Assembly: GCA_016931365.1 (NCBI GenBank)
Contig: JAFGEY010000034.1
Coordinates: 1 to 13,393, forward strand
From: Anaerolineae bacterium
Lineage (GTDB): Bacteria; Chloroflexota; Anaerolineae; JAFGEY01
Direction of reading: 5' to 3'
DNA: 13,393 bases
The notes under the pieces were generated by a model. The model was not told where the DNA came from. It did not search any database and worked only from the letters and a program-made list of their open reading frames with translations. Shown here one piece after another: positions 6,296-12,505 of the stretch. The translations under genes and the position numbers were made by a program. Numbering within the stretch: the stretch's first letter is position 1; every line of letters begins with the position of its first letter.

Positions 6296-7786
6296 ATGCC
6301 AAGCCAAAACCCAAACCACCCCAACATCCTGTTTATCCTTACCGATGACCAGGGCTGCTGGGCGATGGGCTGCGCGGGCAACACCGAGGTGCGCACGCCC
6401 AACCTCGACCGTATCGCTGGGGAGGGCATTCGCTTTGACCATTTCTTTTGCGCCTCGCCGGTCTGCTCACCCGCCCGCGCTTCGATCCTCACCGGACGCA
6501 TTCCCTCGCAGCACGGCATTCACGACTGGCTGCGCGCCGGCAACAGCACGGTCGAGCCGGACAAGAGCGGCCGGCTGACCGAATATCTCAAAGGCCAGCT
6601 TGCCTACAGCGAGCTCCTCGCCCAACACGGCTACCGCTGCGGTCTGAGCGGCAAGTGGCATCTCGGAGACGCGCACCACCCGCAAAAGGGCTTTGCTTTT
6701 TGGGAGGTCCACGCCACGGGGGGCAGCAGCTATTACGGCGCGCCGATGATCGTCGATGGTCAGGTGGTCAAAGAGCCGCACTATGTCACCGATCACATCA
6801 CCGACAACGCACTGCGCTTTTTGAACGAACAACACGCCTCCGATGCGCCCTTTTATCTCAGTGTGCATTACACCGCGCCGCACAGTCCTTGGGATCGCGA
6901 CAACCACCCACACGACTTGTACGACGAGTATTTCAACTGCTGCCCCTTTGACTCGATCCCGCTAGAGCCGATGCACCCCTGGCAGATGAACAGCGCGCCC
7001 AGCGGCTATACCGAAGAAACGCGCCGCCCGCTGCTCAGCGGCTATTACGCGGCGATCACGGCGATGGACGCCAACGTGGGCCGCCTGCTCGGCTGGCTCG
7101 ACGAGCAGGGCTTGCGCTCAAACACGTTGATCGTTTTCACCAGCGACAACGGGATGAATATGGGCCATCACGGCATCTTTGGCAAAGGCAACGGCACTTT
7201 TCCGCAAAACATGTTCGACACCTCGGTCAAGGTGCCCACTCTGATCGCGCGCCCCGAGCACGTGCTGGCTGGCTTGGTTGACGAACACCTGTTGAGTCAT
7301 TACGACCTCATGCCCACCCTGCTCGATTACCTGGGCATCGACAACCCGGCGGTCGCACAACTCCCCGGCACCAGTTTTGCGCCGCTGCTGCGCGGCCGGC
7401 CGCTTGCAGAAAAGGAATCCATTGTCGTATACGATGAATACGGTCCGGTGCGCATGATCCGCAGCAAACGGTGGAAATACGTCCATCGCTACCCCTACGG
7501 CCCGCACGAGTTGTACGACCTGGTCAACGACCCCGGCGAGCGCGCCAACCTGATCGACAGCCCCGAATGCGCGGCGCAAATTCAAGCGATGAAAGCCCAA
7601 CTGGAAGCGTGGTTTGTGCGCTATGTCGATCCGGCCCTCGATGGCACGCACGAAGCGGTGACGGGCAAGGGCCAACTTGGCTTGGCCGGCCCGGCAGGAA
7701 AAGGCGAAAAGACTTTCGCCGACGACTGGGCCTATCTTGGAGACAGGGCCTATCTTGGAGACAGGGCCAATCAAAGCGGGTTATAA
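6296..7786 (+). CDS. Sulfatase (alkaline-phosphatase superfamily), no signal peptide
   Basis: The 496-aa enzyme belongs to the formylglycine-dependent type I sulfatases. CSPAR at 57-61 is the site where Cys57 is converted to formylglycine, followed by the signature 'ASILTGR'. Metal and substrate residues are visible: DD at 17-18, GKWHLG (Lys120, His122) and SDNG (Asp284, Asn285) followed by HH at 291-292. ATG 6296 is chosen because GAAAGGA at 6283-6288 lies 7 nt before it; the frame is open further upstream but starts there would precede the promoter. The N-terminus MPSQNPNHPNILFILTDDQG enters the first core strand at once, so there is no secretion signal and the enzyme is probably cytoplasmic. 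Near the C-terminus an 18-bp unit is duplicated, giving AYLGDRAYLGDR. A phosphonate or phosphate monoester hydrolase role is possible. The divergent MFS gene may import its substrate. Confidence 0.92.
   Translation: MPSQNPNHPNILFILTDDQGCWAMGCAGNTEVRTPNLDRIAGEGIRFDHFFCASPVCSPARASILTGRIPSQHGIHDWLRAGNSTVEPDKSGRLTEYLKGQLAYSELLAQHGYRCGLSGKWHLGDAHHPQKGFAFWEVHATGGSSYYGAPMIVDGQVVKEPHYVTDHITDNALRFLNEQHASDAPFYLSVHYTAPHSPWDRDNHPHDLYDEYFNCCPFDSIPLEPMHPWQMNSAPSGYTEETRRPLLSGYYAAITAMDANVGRLLGWLDEQGLRSNTLIVFTSDNGMNMGHHGIFGKGNGTFPQNMFDTSVKVPTLIARPEHVLAGLVDEHLLSHYDLMPTLLDYLGIDNPAVAQLPGTSFAPLLRGRPLAEKESIVVYDEYGPVRMIRSKRWKYVHRYPYGPHELYDLVNDPGERANLIDSPECAAQIQAMKAQLEAWFVRYVDPALDGTHEAVTGKGQLGLAGPAGKGEKTFADDWAYLGDRAYLGDRANQSGL
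7728..7768 (+). repeat. 18-bp tandem duplication at the 3' end of the sulfatase gene
   Basis: GGGCCTATCTTGGAGACA occurs at 7728-7745 and exactly again at 7746-7763, followed by a third partial GGGCC (7764-7768). It keeps frame and adds six residues near the C-terminus, just before NQSGL and the stop. Perfect identity suggests a recent duplication. Confidence 0.9.
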
Positions 7787-7817
7787 AGCACCAAGTGTCA
7801 CGCCGTTGAAACGCAAA

Positions 7818-7858
7818 GGGCGCAGGCTATGTGCTACGCACTGCCTGCGCCCCTTTTT
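7818..7858 (+). terminator. Intrinsic terminator after the sulfatase gene
   Basis: GGGCGCAGGC (7818-7827) pairs with GCCTGCGCCC (7843-7852), and the run TTTTT follows at 7854-7858. The 15-nt loop contains a smaller GTG/CAC pairing. It lies between the convergent sulfatase and malonyltransferase genes; on the - strand it lacks a comparable T-run. Confidence 0.88.
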
Positions 7859-7882
7859 CTCTGCAAAGCACAGAATGTCGAT

Positions 7883-9193
7883 CTATCCCAACCCCACCGC
7901 GTACAATGCGCACATCGCCTGGTGAAAACTGACCACCGCCCCGCGACGCGGGTGGTTGGTATAAACGACCAAGACATCGCTGCGCCCCGCCAAAATCTCC
8001 TCGGCAAAGGCCGCCAGCACCCGCTTGGGGCCAACCTCGACAAAGACGCGCGCGCCGCATGCGTACAGTGTCTCGATCCCGCGCACAAACTGCACCGGCG
8101 AATACACCTGTCGGCCCAGCAGATCGACGATCTCGCCGGGGGCGGTGGGGTACAGATCACCGGTCACGTTGGCGACGACCGGCAACACAGGCGGCTGTAC
8201 CTGCTGCGCCCGAATCACCACCTGAAGTGGCCGGGCCGCCCCCTCGACAATGCGCGTGTGAAAGGCGTGCGACACGGCCAGCGGCACGGCACGGTATCCG
8301 GCCCCGCCAAAGGCACTGACGGCTTTTTCTATCGCCGCCGTCTCCCCGCCGATTACCACCTGGCTGCGGCTGTTGACGTTGCAGATGATGGCATAGCCCT
8401 CGACGGCGGTCAAAATGCGCTCTACCTCGTCCAGCGGAGCCATGATCGCCGCCATCGCGCCGTTGTCGGCCTGCGCGACTTCGGCCATCGCCCTACCGCG
8501 CACACTGACCACGCGCAGCGCCTCCGCAAAGGTGAGCGCTCCTGCCGCGACCAATGCCGCGTACTCGCCCAGACTGTGCCCAATGACCAGGTCAGGTTCA
8601 ATCTCGTAACTCTTTAACAATCGATAGAGCGCCACGTCGACGGCCAACACGGCGGGCTGGGTGATCCGCGTGTCGCGCAGCGTTTCTTCCGCGGTCTCCA
8701 ATGCTGCTTTGTCGTCCGATTCGATGAAAATCAGGTCGCTTAGCGGGCGACCCAGGATCGGTATCATCACCTCGTCGGCCTCGGCGAACGTCTGGGCAAC
8801 CACGGCATCGACATCGCGCAGTTCGCGCAGCATGTTCACATACTGCGTGCCCTGCCCGGAGAACAAAAAAGCCACCTTGCCCGGTGCGCCGCGGCCCCGG
8901 TACACGCCGCGCGATTCGAGCCGCTTCCAATCGGCCCATCGGTCGTCGGCCAACGCGCCCGCCTCCACTGCCTGGCGTGCGCGCTCAATGCGGTTGATCA
9001 GTTCGTCTGCACTCTCAAAATCGATCACAATGCGCTCCAACGCAGCCAGGTCTTCAGCCGACGGCGCTTGCATTGTCGGTATATCACCAGACGGCGCCGC
9101 TGCCAGCAATGCATCGAGCCGGGCCTTCAAACCGGCTTTGTCTGGCGCACCCAACACCACCACACCGCCATAGGACGCTTTTCGTTCAGCCAT
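7883..9193 (-). CDS. fabD: Malonyl-CoA:ACP acyltransferase, PKS/PUFA-type, with N-terminal linker region
   Basis: This enzyme loads malonyl units onto acyl carrier protein for chain extension. Core motifs are intact: FSGQGTQY (111-118), nucleophile GHSLGE (Ser207), carboxylate-binding Arg232 (VRGRA), HAFH (309-312, catalytic His312) and VEVGPKRVL (386-394). HAFH is the motif of malonyl-specific polyketide acyltransferases, whereas stand-alone FabD usually has a PSH-type version. The protein is 436 aa against about 310 for ordinary FabD; the extra ~100 N-terminal residues (VVVLGAPDKAGLKARLDALL...) resemble the KS-AT linker of PKS/PUFA synthases. ATG 9193 is chosen since MAERKASYGG follows GGGAAGATCAAG and overlaps the dehydratase stop by 8 nt; the frame is open further upstream. 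It is the last gene of the fabG-maoC-fabD unit. Confidence 0.87.
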   Translation of the reverse strand: MAERKASYGGVVVLGAPDKAGLKARLDALLAAAPSGDIPTMQAPSAEDLAALERIVIDFESADELINRIERARQAVEAGALADDRWADWKRLESRGVYRGRGAPGKVAFLFSGQGTQYVNMLRELRDVDAVVAQTFAEADEVMIPILGRPLSDLIFIESDDKAALETAEETLRDTRITQPAVLAVDVALYRLLKSYEIEPDLVIGHSLGEYAALVAAGALTFAEALRVVSVRGRAMAEVAQADNGAMAAIMAPLDEVERILTAVEGYAIICNVNSRSQVVIGGETAAIEKAVSAFGGAGYRAVPLAVSHAFHTRIVEGAARPLQVVIRAQQVQPPVLPVVANVTGDLYPTAPGEIVDLLGRQVYSPVQFVRGIETLYACGARVFVEVGPKRVLAAFAEEILAGRSDVLVVYTNHPRRGAVVSFHQAMCALYAVGLG

Positions 9194-9668
9194 CTTGATC
9201 TTCCCGCAAACGCGAAATGATCGACCAGGTGCCCGTCTGCACCACTTCATCGCATTGATTGAACACCTTGGACTCCATCTCGACCAGACCGCCGCCCATG
9301 CGGGGCATCGGTTTGAGTTGAGTAATCACGAAACGTGCATAGATCGTGTCGCCAATGAACACCGGCTTGGAGAATTTGGCTGTCAACCCGCGAAAAGCGA
9401 TGATCGACTTGTTGATAATCCCCAGGCTCATCGCCAGGCCGGTCGCGATTGCCACACCTAACACCCCATGCGCAATGCGCCTGCCATACAAATGCTTCGC
9501 TGCGTACGCCTCACTGGTATGCAAAGGGTGGAAATCGCCGGACAGTCCAGCAAAATTGATGACATCGGCCTCGGTCACGGTGCGTCCTTCGGTGACCATC
9601 GTATGCCCGACCTTGAAATCCTCGAAAAATGCATCTTGAGGCGGCGAGCCAATTTCAAAGACTTTCAT
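9186..9668 (-). CDS. MaoC-family (R)-hydratase/dehydratase
   Basis: The 160-aa hot-dog-fold protein has the hydratase-2 active-site motif in LSGDFHPLHT (42-51), with the expected catalytic pair Asp45 and His50, and the downstream 'RIAHGVLGVAIATGL' helix typical of MaoC proteins. Such enzymes interconvert (R)-3-hydroxyacyl and trans-2-enoyl thioesters on CoA or ACP. Placed between a ketoreductase and a malonyltransferase, it most likely serves as the dehydratase of a fatty-acid-type elongation cycle in place of FabZ (inference). Its ATG at 9668 directly abuts the fabG stop codon (TAAATG), with GGGGA a few bases upstream, so translation is probably coupled. A PhaJ-type role feeding polyhydroxyalkanoate synthesis is possible but no pha gene is nearby. 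Confidence 0.9.
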   Translation of the reverse strand: MKVFEIGSPPQDAFFEDFKVGHTMVTEGRTVTEADVINFAGLSGDFHPLHTSEAYAAKHLYGRRIAHGVLGVAIATGLAMSLGIINKSIIAFRGLTAKFSKPVFIGDTIYARFVITQLKPMPRMGGGLVEMESKVFNQCDEVVQTGTWSIISRLREDQDG

Positions 9669-10427
9669 TTATCGCATCCCCAATCCACCATCGATGGAAA
9701 TCACCTGCCCGGTGATATACGCTGCCTCGTCGGAAACCAAGAAAACGACCGTTGCCGCCACTTCGTCGGGCAGGCCAAACCGTCCAATCGGAGTCAGCTT
9801 GAGTGCCTGATCTTTCCAATCGGGCTGCAAACCGGCAGTCATGTCCGTCTCCACAAAACCCGGCGCGACCGCGTTCACGGTAATCCCTCGCGAGCCGACC
9901 TCCCTGGCCAGTGCACGGGTAAAACCGATCAATCCAGCCTTGGCTGCCGCGTAATTGGCCTGCCCAACGTTGCCTGCCAACCCCGCCACCGATGAAACAT
10001 TGACGATCCGTCCCCAGCGCCCGCGCTGCATCTTGCGAATTACCGCCTTGGTGCAGTGAAATGCACCGTTCAGGTTAATCTCGATCACGTCGAGCCAATC
10101 CTGCTCGGACATGCGCATAAACAGCCCGTCGCGGGTAATGCCGGCGTTGTTGATCAGGATATCGATCTCACCCAGTTCGCCTTCAATCTGCGCGACCATC
10201 GCCTGCACGGCCTCGCCCGAACGCACATCGGCCTGCACGGCAAGAGCCACGCCGCCGCCCCCCCGAATTTCGTCTACGATAGACTGGGCTGCATCCGGCC
10301 GCGACACGTAATTCACGGCGACCGAAATGCCCATCGAGGCCAGGCGCTTGACAATCGCCCGGCCGATGCCGCGTGACCCACCCGTCACCAGGGCTATGTG
10401 ACCTGTATTGAACTCGCCCACACTCAC
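9669..10427 (-). CDS. fabG: 3-oxoacyl-ACP reductase FabG (SDR family)
   Basis: FabG reduces 3-oxoacyl-ACP to (R)-3-hydroxyacyl-ACP with NADPH. The 252-aa product has TGGSRGIG (15-22) for cofactor binding, NNAG (93-96), and the catalytic set Asn118, Ser146, Tyr159 and Lys163 (NYAAAK). 'PGFVETDM' and the C-terminal 'GQVISIDGG' are classic FabG features. The first possible start is GTG at 10427, but GAAAGGGG ends only 1 nt before it. A second in-frame GTG at 10421 sits 7 nt after that ribosome site and would give 250 aa, so it is the likelier start. It leads the tight fabG-maoC-fabD operon. Upstream lie two GGATA/TATCC inverted repeats and then a MITE-like element. Confidence 0.93.
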   Translation of the reverse strand: MSVGEFNTGHIALVTGGSRGIGRAIVKRLASMGISVAVNYVSRPDAAQSIVDEIRGGGGVALAVQADVRSGEAVQAMVAQIEGELGEIDILINNAGITRDGLFMRMSEQDWLDVIEINLNGAFHCTKAVIRKMQRGRWGRIVNVSSVAGLAGNVGQANYAAAKAGLIGFTRALAREVGSRGITVNAVAPGFVETDMTAGLQPDWKDQALKLTPIGRFGLPDEVAATVVFLVSDEAAYITGQVISIDGGLGMR

Positions 10428-10447
10428 ACCCCTTTCTCAACCATCGC

Positions 10448-10478
10448 GGATATAGTATCCAACGGATATGATGTATCC
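10448..10478 (-). promoter_or_regulatory. Two tandem GGATA/TATCC inverted repeats upstream of fabG, candidate operator
   Basis: GGATA-TAG-TATCC lies at 10448-10460 and GGATA-TGATG-TATCC at 10464-10478, separated by AAC. Both are perfect 5-bp-arm palindromes. They begin 21-27 bp upstream of the two candidate fabG start codons, where a repressor would overlap the promoter or early transcript. No clear -35/-10 pair stands out on the - strand here. The repeats are seen directly; operator function is inferred. Confidence 0.5.
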
Positions 10479-10482
10479 CTAG

Positions 10483-10634
10483 GAGTGCGCTGAAAAACCC
10501 TGGCCTGCCACAGAGAATACCGAGAACACAGAGATATAAAACAATGTTAAACACCTTAAGACTCTAAAGAACGATAAATCTCTCTGAGGTCTCTGTGCCC
10601 TCTGTGGCTAAAAATGGACTTTTTCAGCAGTCTC
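10483..10634. mobile_element. MITE-like palindromic element, 152 bp, bounded by CTAG
   Basis: The left end GAGTGCGCTGAAAAA and the reverse complement of the right end GAGACTGCTGAAAAA agree at 12 of 15 positions. Further in, CCACAGAG (10508-10515) is mirrored by CTCTGTGG (10600-10607), and ACACAGAGA (10526-10534) by TCTCTGTG (10590-10597). CTAG occurs immediately outside both ends (10479-10482 and 10635-10638). It may be a 4-bp target duplication or part of the terminal repeat, since CTAG is itself a palindrome. There is no open frame inside, so it would need a transposase in trans. The CACAGAG-rich core resembles dispersed repeats I recall from many environmental bacterial genomes. Its AT content is higher than that of the flanking genes. 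Confidence 0.75.
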
Positions 10635-10695
10635 CTAGCTCAATCTCGACAAAGGCATTGTACCCAAAACCGAAGCGTGGCGCAACTCGCACACA

Positions 10696-10724
10696 TTGTC
10701 GCGCACTTGATTCTATGTTATACT
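10696..10724 (+). promoter_or_regulatory. Sigma70-type promoter for the adenylate cyclase gene
   Basis: TTGTCG at 10696-10701 and TATACT at 10719-10724 are 17 bp apart, with TG at 10716-10717 giving an extended -10. Transcription would start near 10731, about 35 nt before the start codon. The MITE-like element ends about 60 bp upstream. Confidence 0.72.
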
Positions 10725-10765
10725 CAAATCAATCCAATCCTTTTGCCCCAGAAAGGAGTGCCGCG

Positions 10766-12319
10766 ATGAAAGAAACCCCCGTTTCAATGCAGACGATTCA
10801 GCGCCGTTCCACTGCTGCCCTCATCCTGCTCAACGTGCTCGGCGCGATGGCGATGACTTTTTACCTCAATGTGATCGATCCCCTGCCCGCCGATGAGAGC
10901 GCGCTGCAAGAACTCAACCAGGTGGTCGTGATCTCGACAGCCGCTGTTTTGGTGATCACTTTTGCCCTGGGGTGGCTCTGGGCGCGAAAAGCGGAAAAAC
11001 GAATCGAGACCTGGTACGGCAAACTGCAAGCAGGCACACCCGCTGATCAAGTTTCCAAACAGGTCCGGCGCGACGTGCTGGATGCGCCGATCAGAAGCGC
11101 AATCATTAACGGGACTATGTGGCTGCTGGTCGGCATCTCATCTGGCCTTGGCTCGCAATCCTGGCGCTTTTTCTGGGCTATCACTGGCGTCGCCGGCTTG
11201 CTGACGACGATTGTCCTTTATTTTGTATTCGATATCCTTTGGCGGCCTTTGCTGCCCGTCTTTTTCCCCAACGGACAACTCAGCCAAGTGCGTGCCTTCC
11301 GGCTCGGCGTGCTGGGACGGCTGTTGATCGTCTTTTTGCTCGTCGGGCTGTACCCTCCGGCGCTGTTGGTCGGTTTGACCTGGCCGCGTGCCCAAGCTCT
11401 GACCATCGCCTCCAACCCGGAAGCGATCCTGCAAAACCTATTCGCGCTGCAAATCTTTATCCTGGTTGCTGGCATTCTGATCAGCGTTGGACTGGCTCTG
11501 TTCACCACGCACGGCATCACCGGCCCACTCGACAAACTCCAGGTGGCGATGAAACGGGTCGAGCGGAACGACTTGGATGCACACGTGGCGGTGACTTCAA
11601 ACGACGAGCTGGGCTATCTGAGCGAGCGCTTTAACCAGATGACCAGCGGGCTGCGCCAGGGCGAAATGCTGCGCAACCTGCTCAACCTGTACGTCAGCCC
11701 AGAAGTGGCGCGCGAGGCGCTGGAACACGGCGCGCAGTTGGGCGGCAGACAAGTCGAATGTACAGTGTTATTCTCTGATATTCGTGGATTTACCAGCCTC
11801 TCAGAAAGACTCGCCCCGCAAACGCTGATCGATGTGCTGAATCGCTACATGGTGGCAATGGTCGAGGTGATCGTCGAAAATGGCGGCATCGTCAACAAGT
11901 TTGGTGGCGACTCGCTGCTGGCTATTTTCGGCACGCCGCTCAACCCGGCCCAAGATCATGCCGCATGTGCGGTACGTGCAGCAATGGGGATGCAAAGCGC
12001 ACTGGTCCGGTTCAACGAATCTCAGGCGGCGCACCAACTGCCCACGCTGCACATCGGCATCGGCATCGCCACCGGGCCGGTGATCGCCGGAAACGTCGGC
12101 GGGCGTGAACGCATCGAGTACACCGTCATCGGCGACACGGTCAACCTGGCTTCTCGGCTGCAGGACAAAACCAAAGATCTTGACGCTGACATCCTGCTCA
12201 GCCGTCCCGCCTGCGAGCAGGCTCAAGCGCATATGTCGATCGACGCCGAATGCCTGCCACCGATCCCGGTCAAAGGCAAGCAGGCCCCGGTCGACGTGTA
12301 CGCGCTCAAGGTCGGCTAG
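10766..12319 (+). CDS. Membrane-bound class III adenylate cyclase with HAMP domain
   Basis: The 517-aa protein likely makes cAMP from ATP. Six hydrophobic segments are visible (about 16-37, 52-74, 112-129, 133-156, 180-205, 224-247), then a HAMP linker (about 248-300), then the cyclase domain (about 328-515). Catalytic residues are complete: metal-binding Asp338 (FSDIRGF) and Asp382 (FGGDSL), base-selecting Lys378, and transition-state Asn460 and Arg464 (NLASR). The second base-selecting position is Thr453 (EYTVIGD), the Lys/Thr pattern of class IIIb adenylate cyclases, several of which respond to bicarbonate. The architecture resembles the mycobacterial six-TM/HAMP cyclases. ATG 10766 is chosen because AAGGAG lies 7 nt upstream and the promoter is just ahead; the frame is open further upstream through the MITE-like element. 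It stands between two lipid-synthesis units, with no cAMP receptor in the window. Confidence 0.92.
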   Translation: MKETPVSMQTIQRRSTAALILLNVLGAMAMTFYLNVIDPLPADESALQELNQVVVISTAAVLVITFALGWLWARKAEKRIETWYGKLQAGTPADQVSKQVRRDVLDAPIRSAIINGTMWLLVGISSGLGSQSWRFFWAITGVAGLLTTIVLYFVFDILWRPLLPVFFPNGQLSQVRAFRLGVLGRLLIVFLLVGLYPPALLVGLTWPRAQALTIASNPEAILQNLFALQIFILVAGILISVGLALFTTHGITGPLDKLQVAMKRVERNDLDAHVAVTSNDELGYLSERFNQMTSGLRQGEMLRNLLNLYVSPEVAREALEHGAQLGGRQVECTVLFSDIRGFTSLSERLAPQTLIDVLNRYMVAMVEVIVENGGIVNKFGGDSLLAIFGTPLNPAQDHAACAVRAAMGMQSALVRFNESQAAHQLPTLHIGIGIATGPVIAGNVGGRERIEYTVIGDTVNLASRLQDKTKDLDADILLSRPACEQAQAHMSIDAECLPPIPVKGKQAPVDVYALKVG

Positions 12320-12385
12320 ATCTCCTCAGCCTACCTTGGCCTCCACCTTGCATCGAAACGCCAATCGAAAAACGGTGTTTACAGA

Positions 12386-12414
12386 TTACACATCGGCCGC
12401 ATTTGTGGTATAAT
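12386..12414 (+). promoter_or_regulatory. Extended -10 promoter for fabF
   Basis: A perfect TATAAT at 12409-12414 is preceded by TGG (12406-12408), an extended -10 element. The -35 at 17 bp spacing is TTACAC (12386-12391), a weak match. Transcription would begin near 12421, about 85 nt before the start codon. Confidence 0.65.
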
Positions 12415-12418
12415 GCGG
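12397..12418. promoter_or_regulatory. Inverted repeat spanning the fabF -10 box, candidate operator
   Basis: CCGCATT (12397-12403) and AATGCGG (12412-12418) are perfect 7-bp arms around an 8-bp spacer. The right arm covers half of the TATAAT box, so a bound protein would block polymerase. It differs from the GGATA/TATCC repeats upstream of fabG. The symmetry is seen; the operator role is inferred. Confidence 0.5.
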
Positions 12419-12505
12419 TCCTATCTCTCCGACCCGATACCATCAGCCTTATGCAAAACAACAGCGCTGACCGAGTATCACACCTTTTTTTCCAAAGGGG
12501 GAAAA

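Noticed and set aside
7118..7774. 218-codon - strand frame opposite the sulfatase gene
   Set aside because: It is antisense to intact sulfatase motifs with no start signal.
10595..10765. N-terminal extension of the cyclase from a start inside the MITE-like element
   Set aside because: The promoter at 10696-10724 and the AAGGAG site 7 nt before ATG 10766 mark the real start; the upstream codons are simply open.
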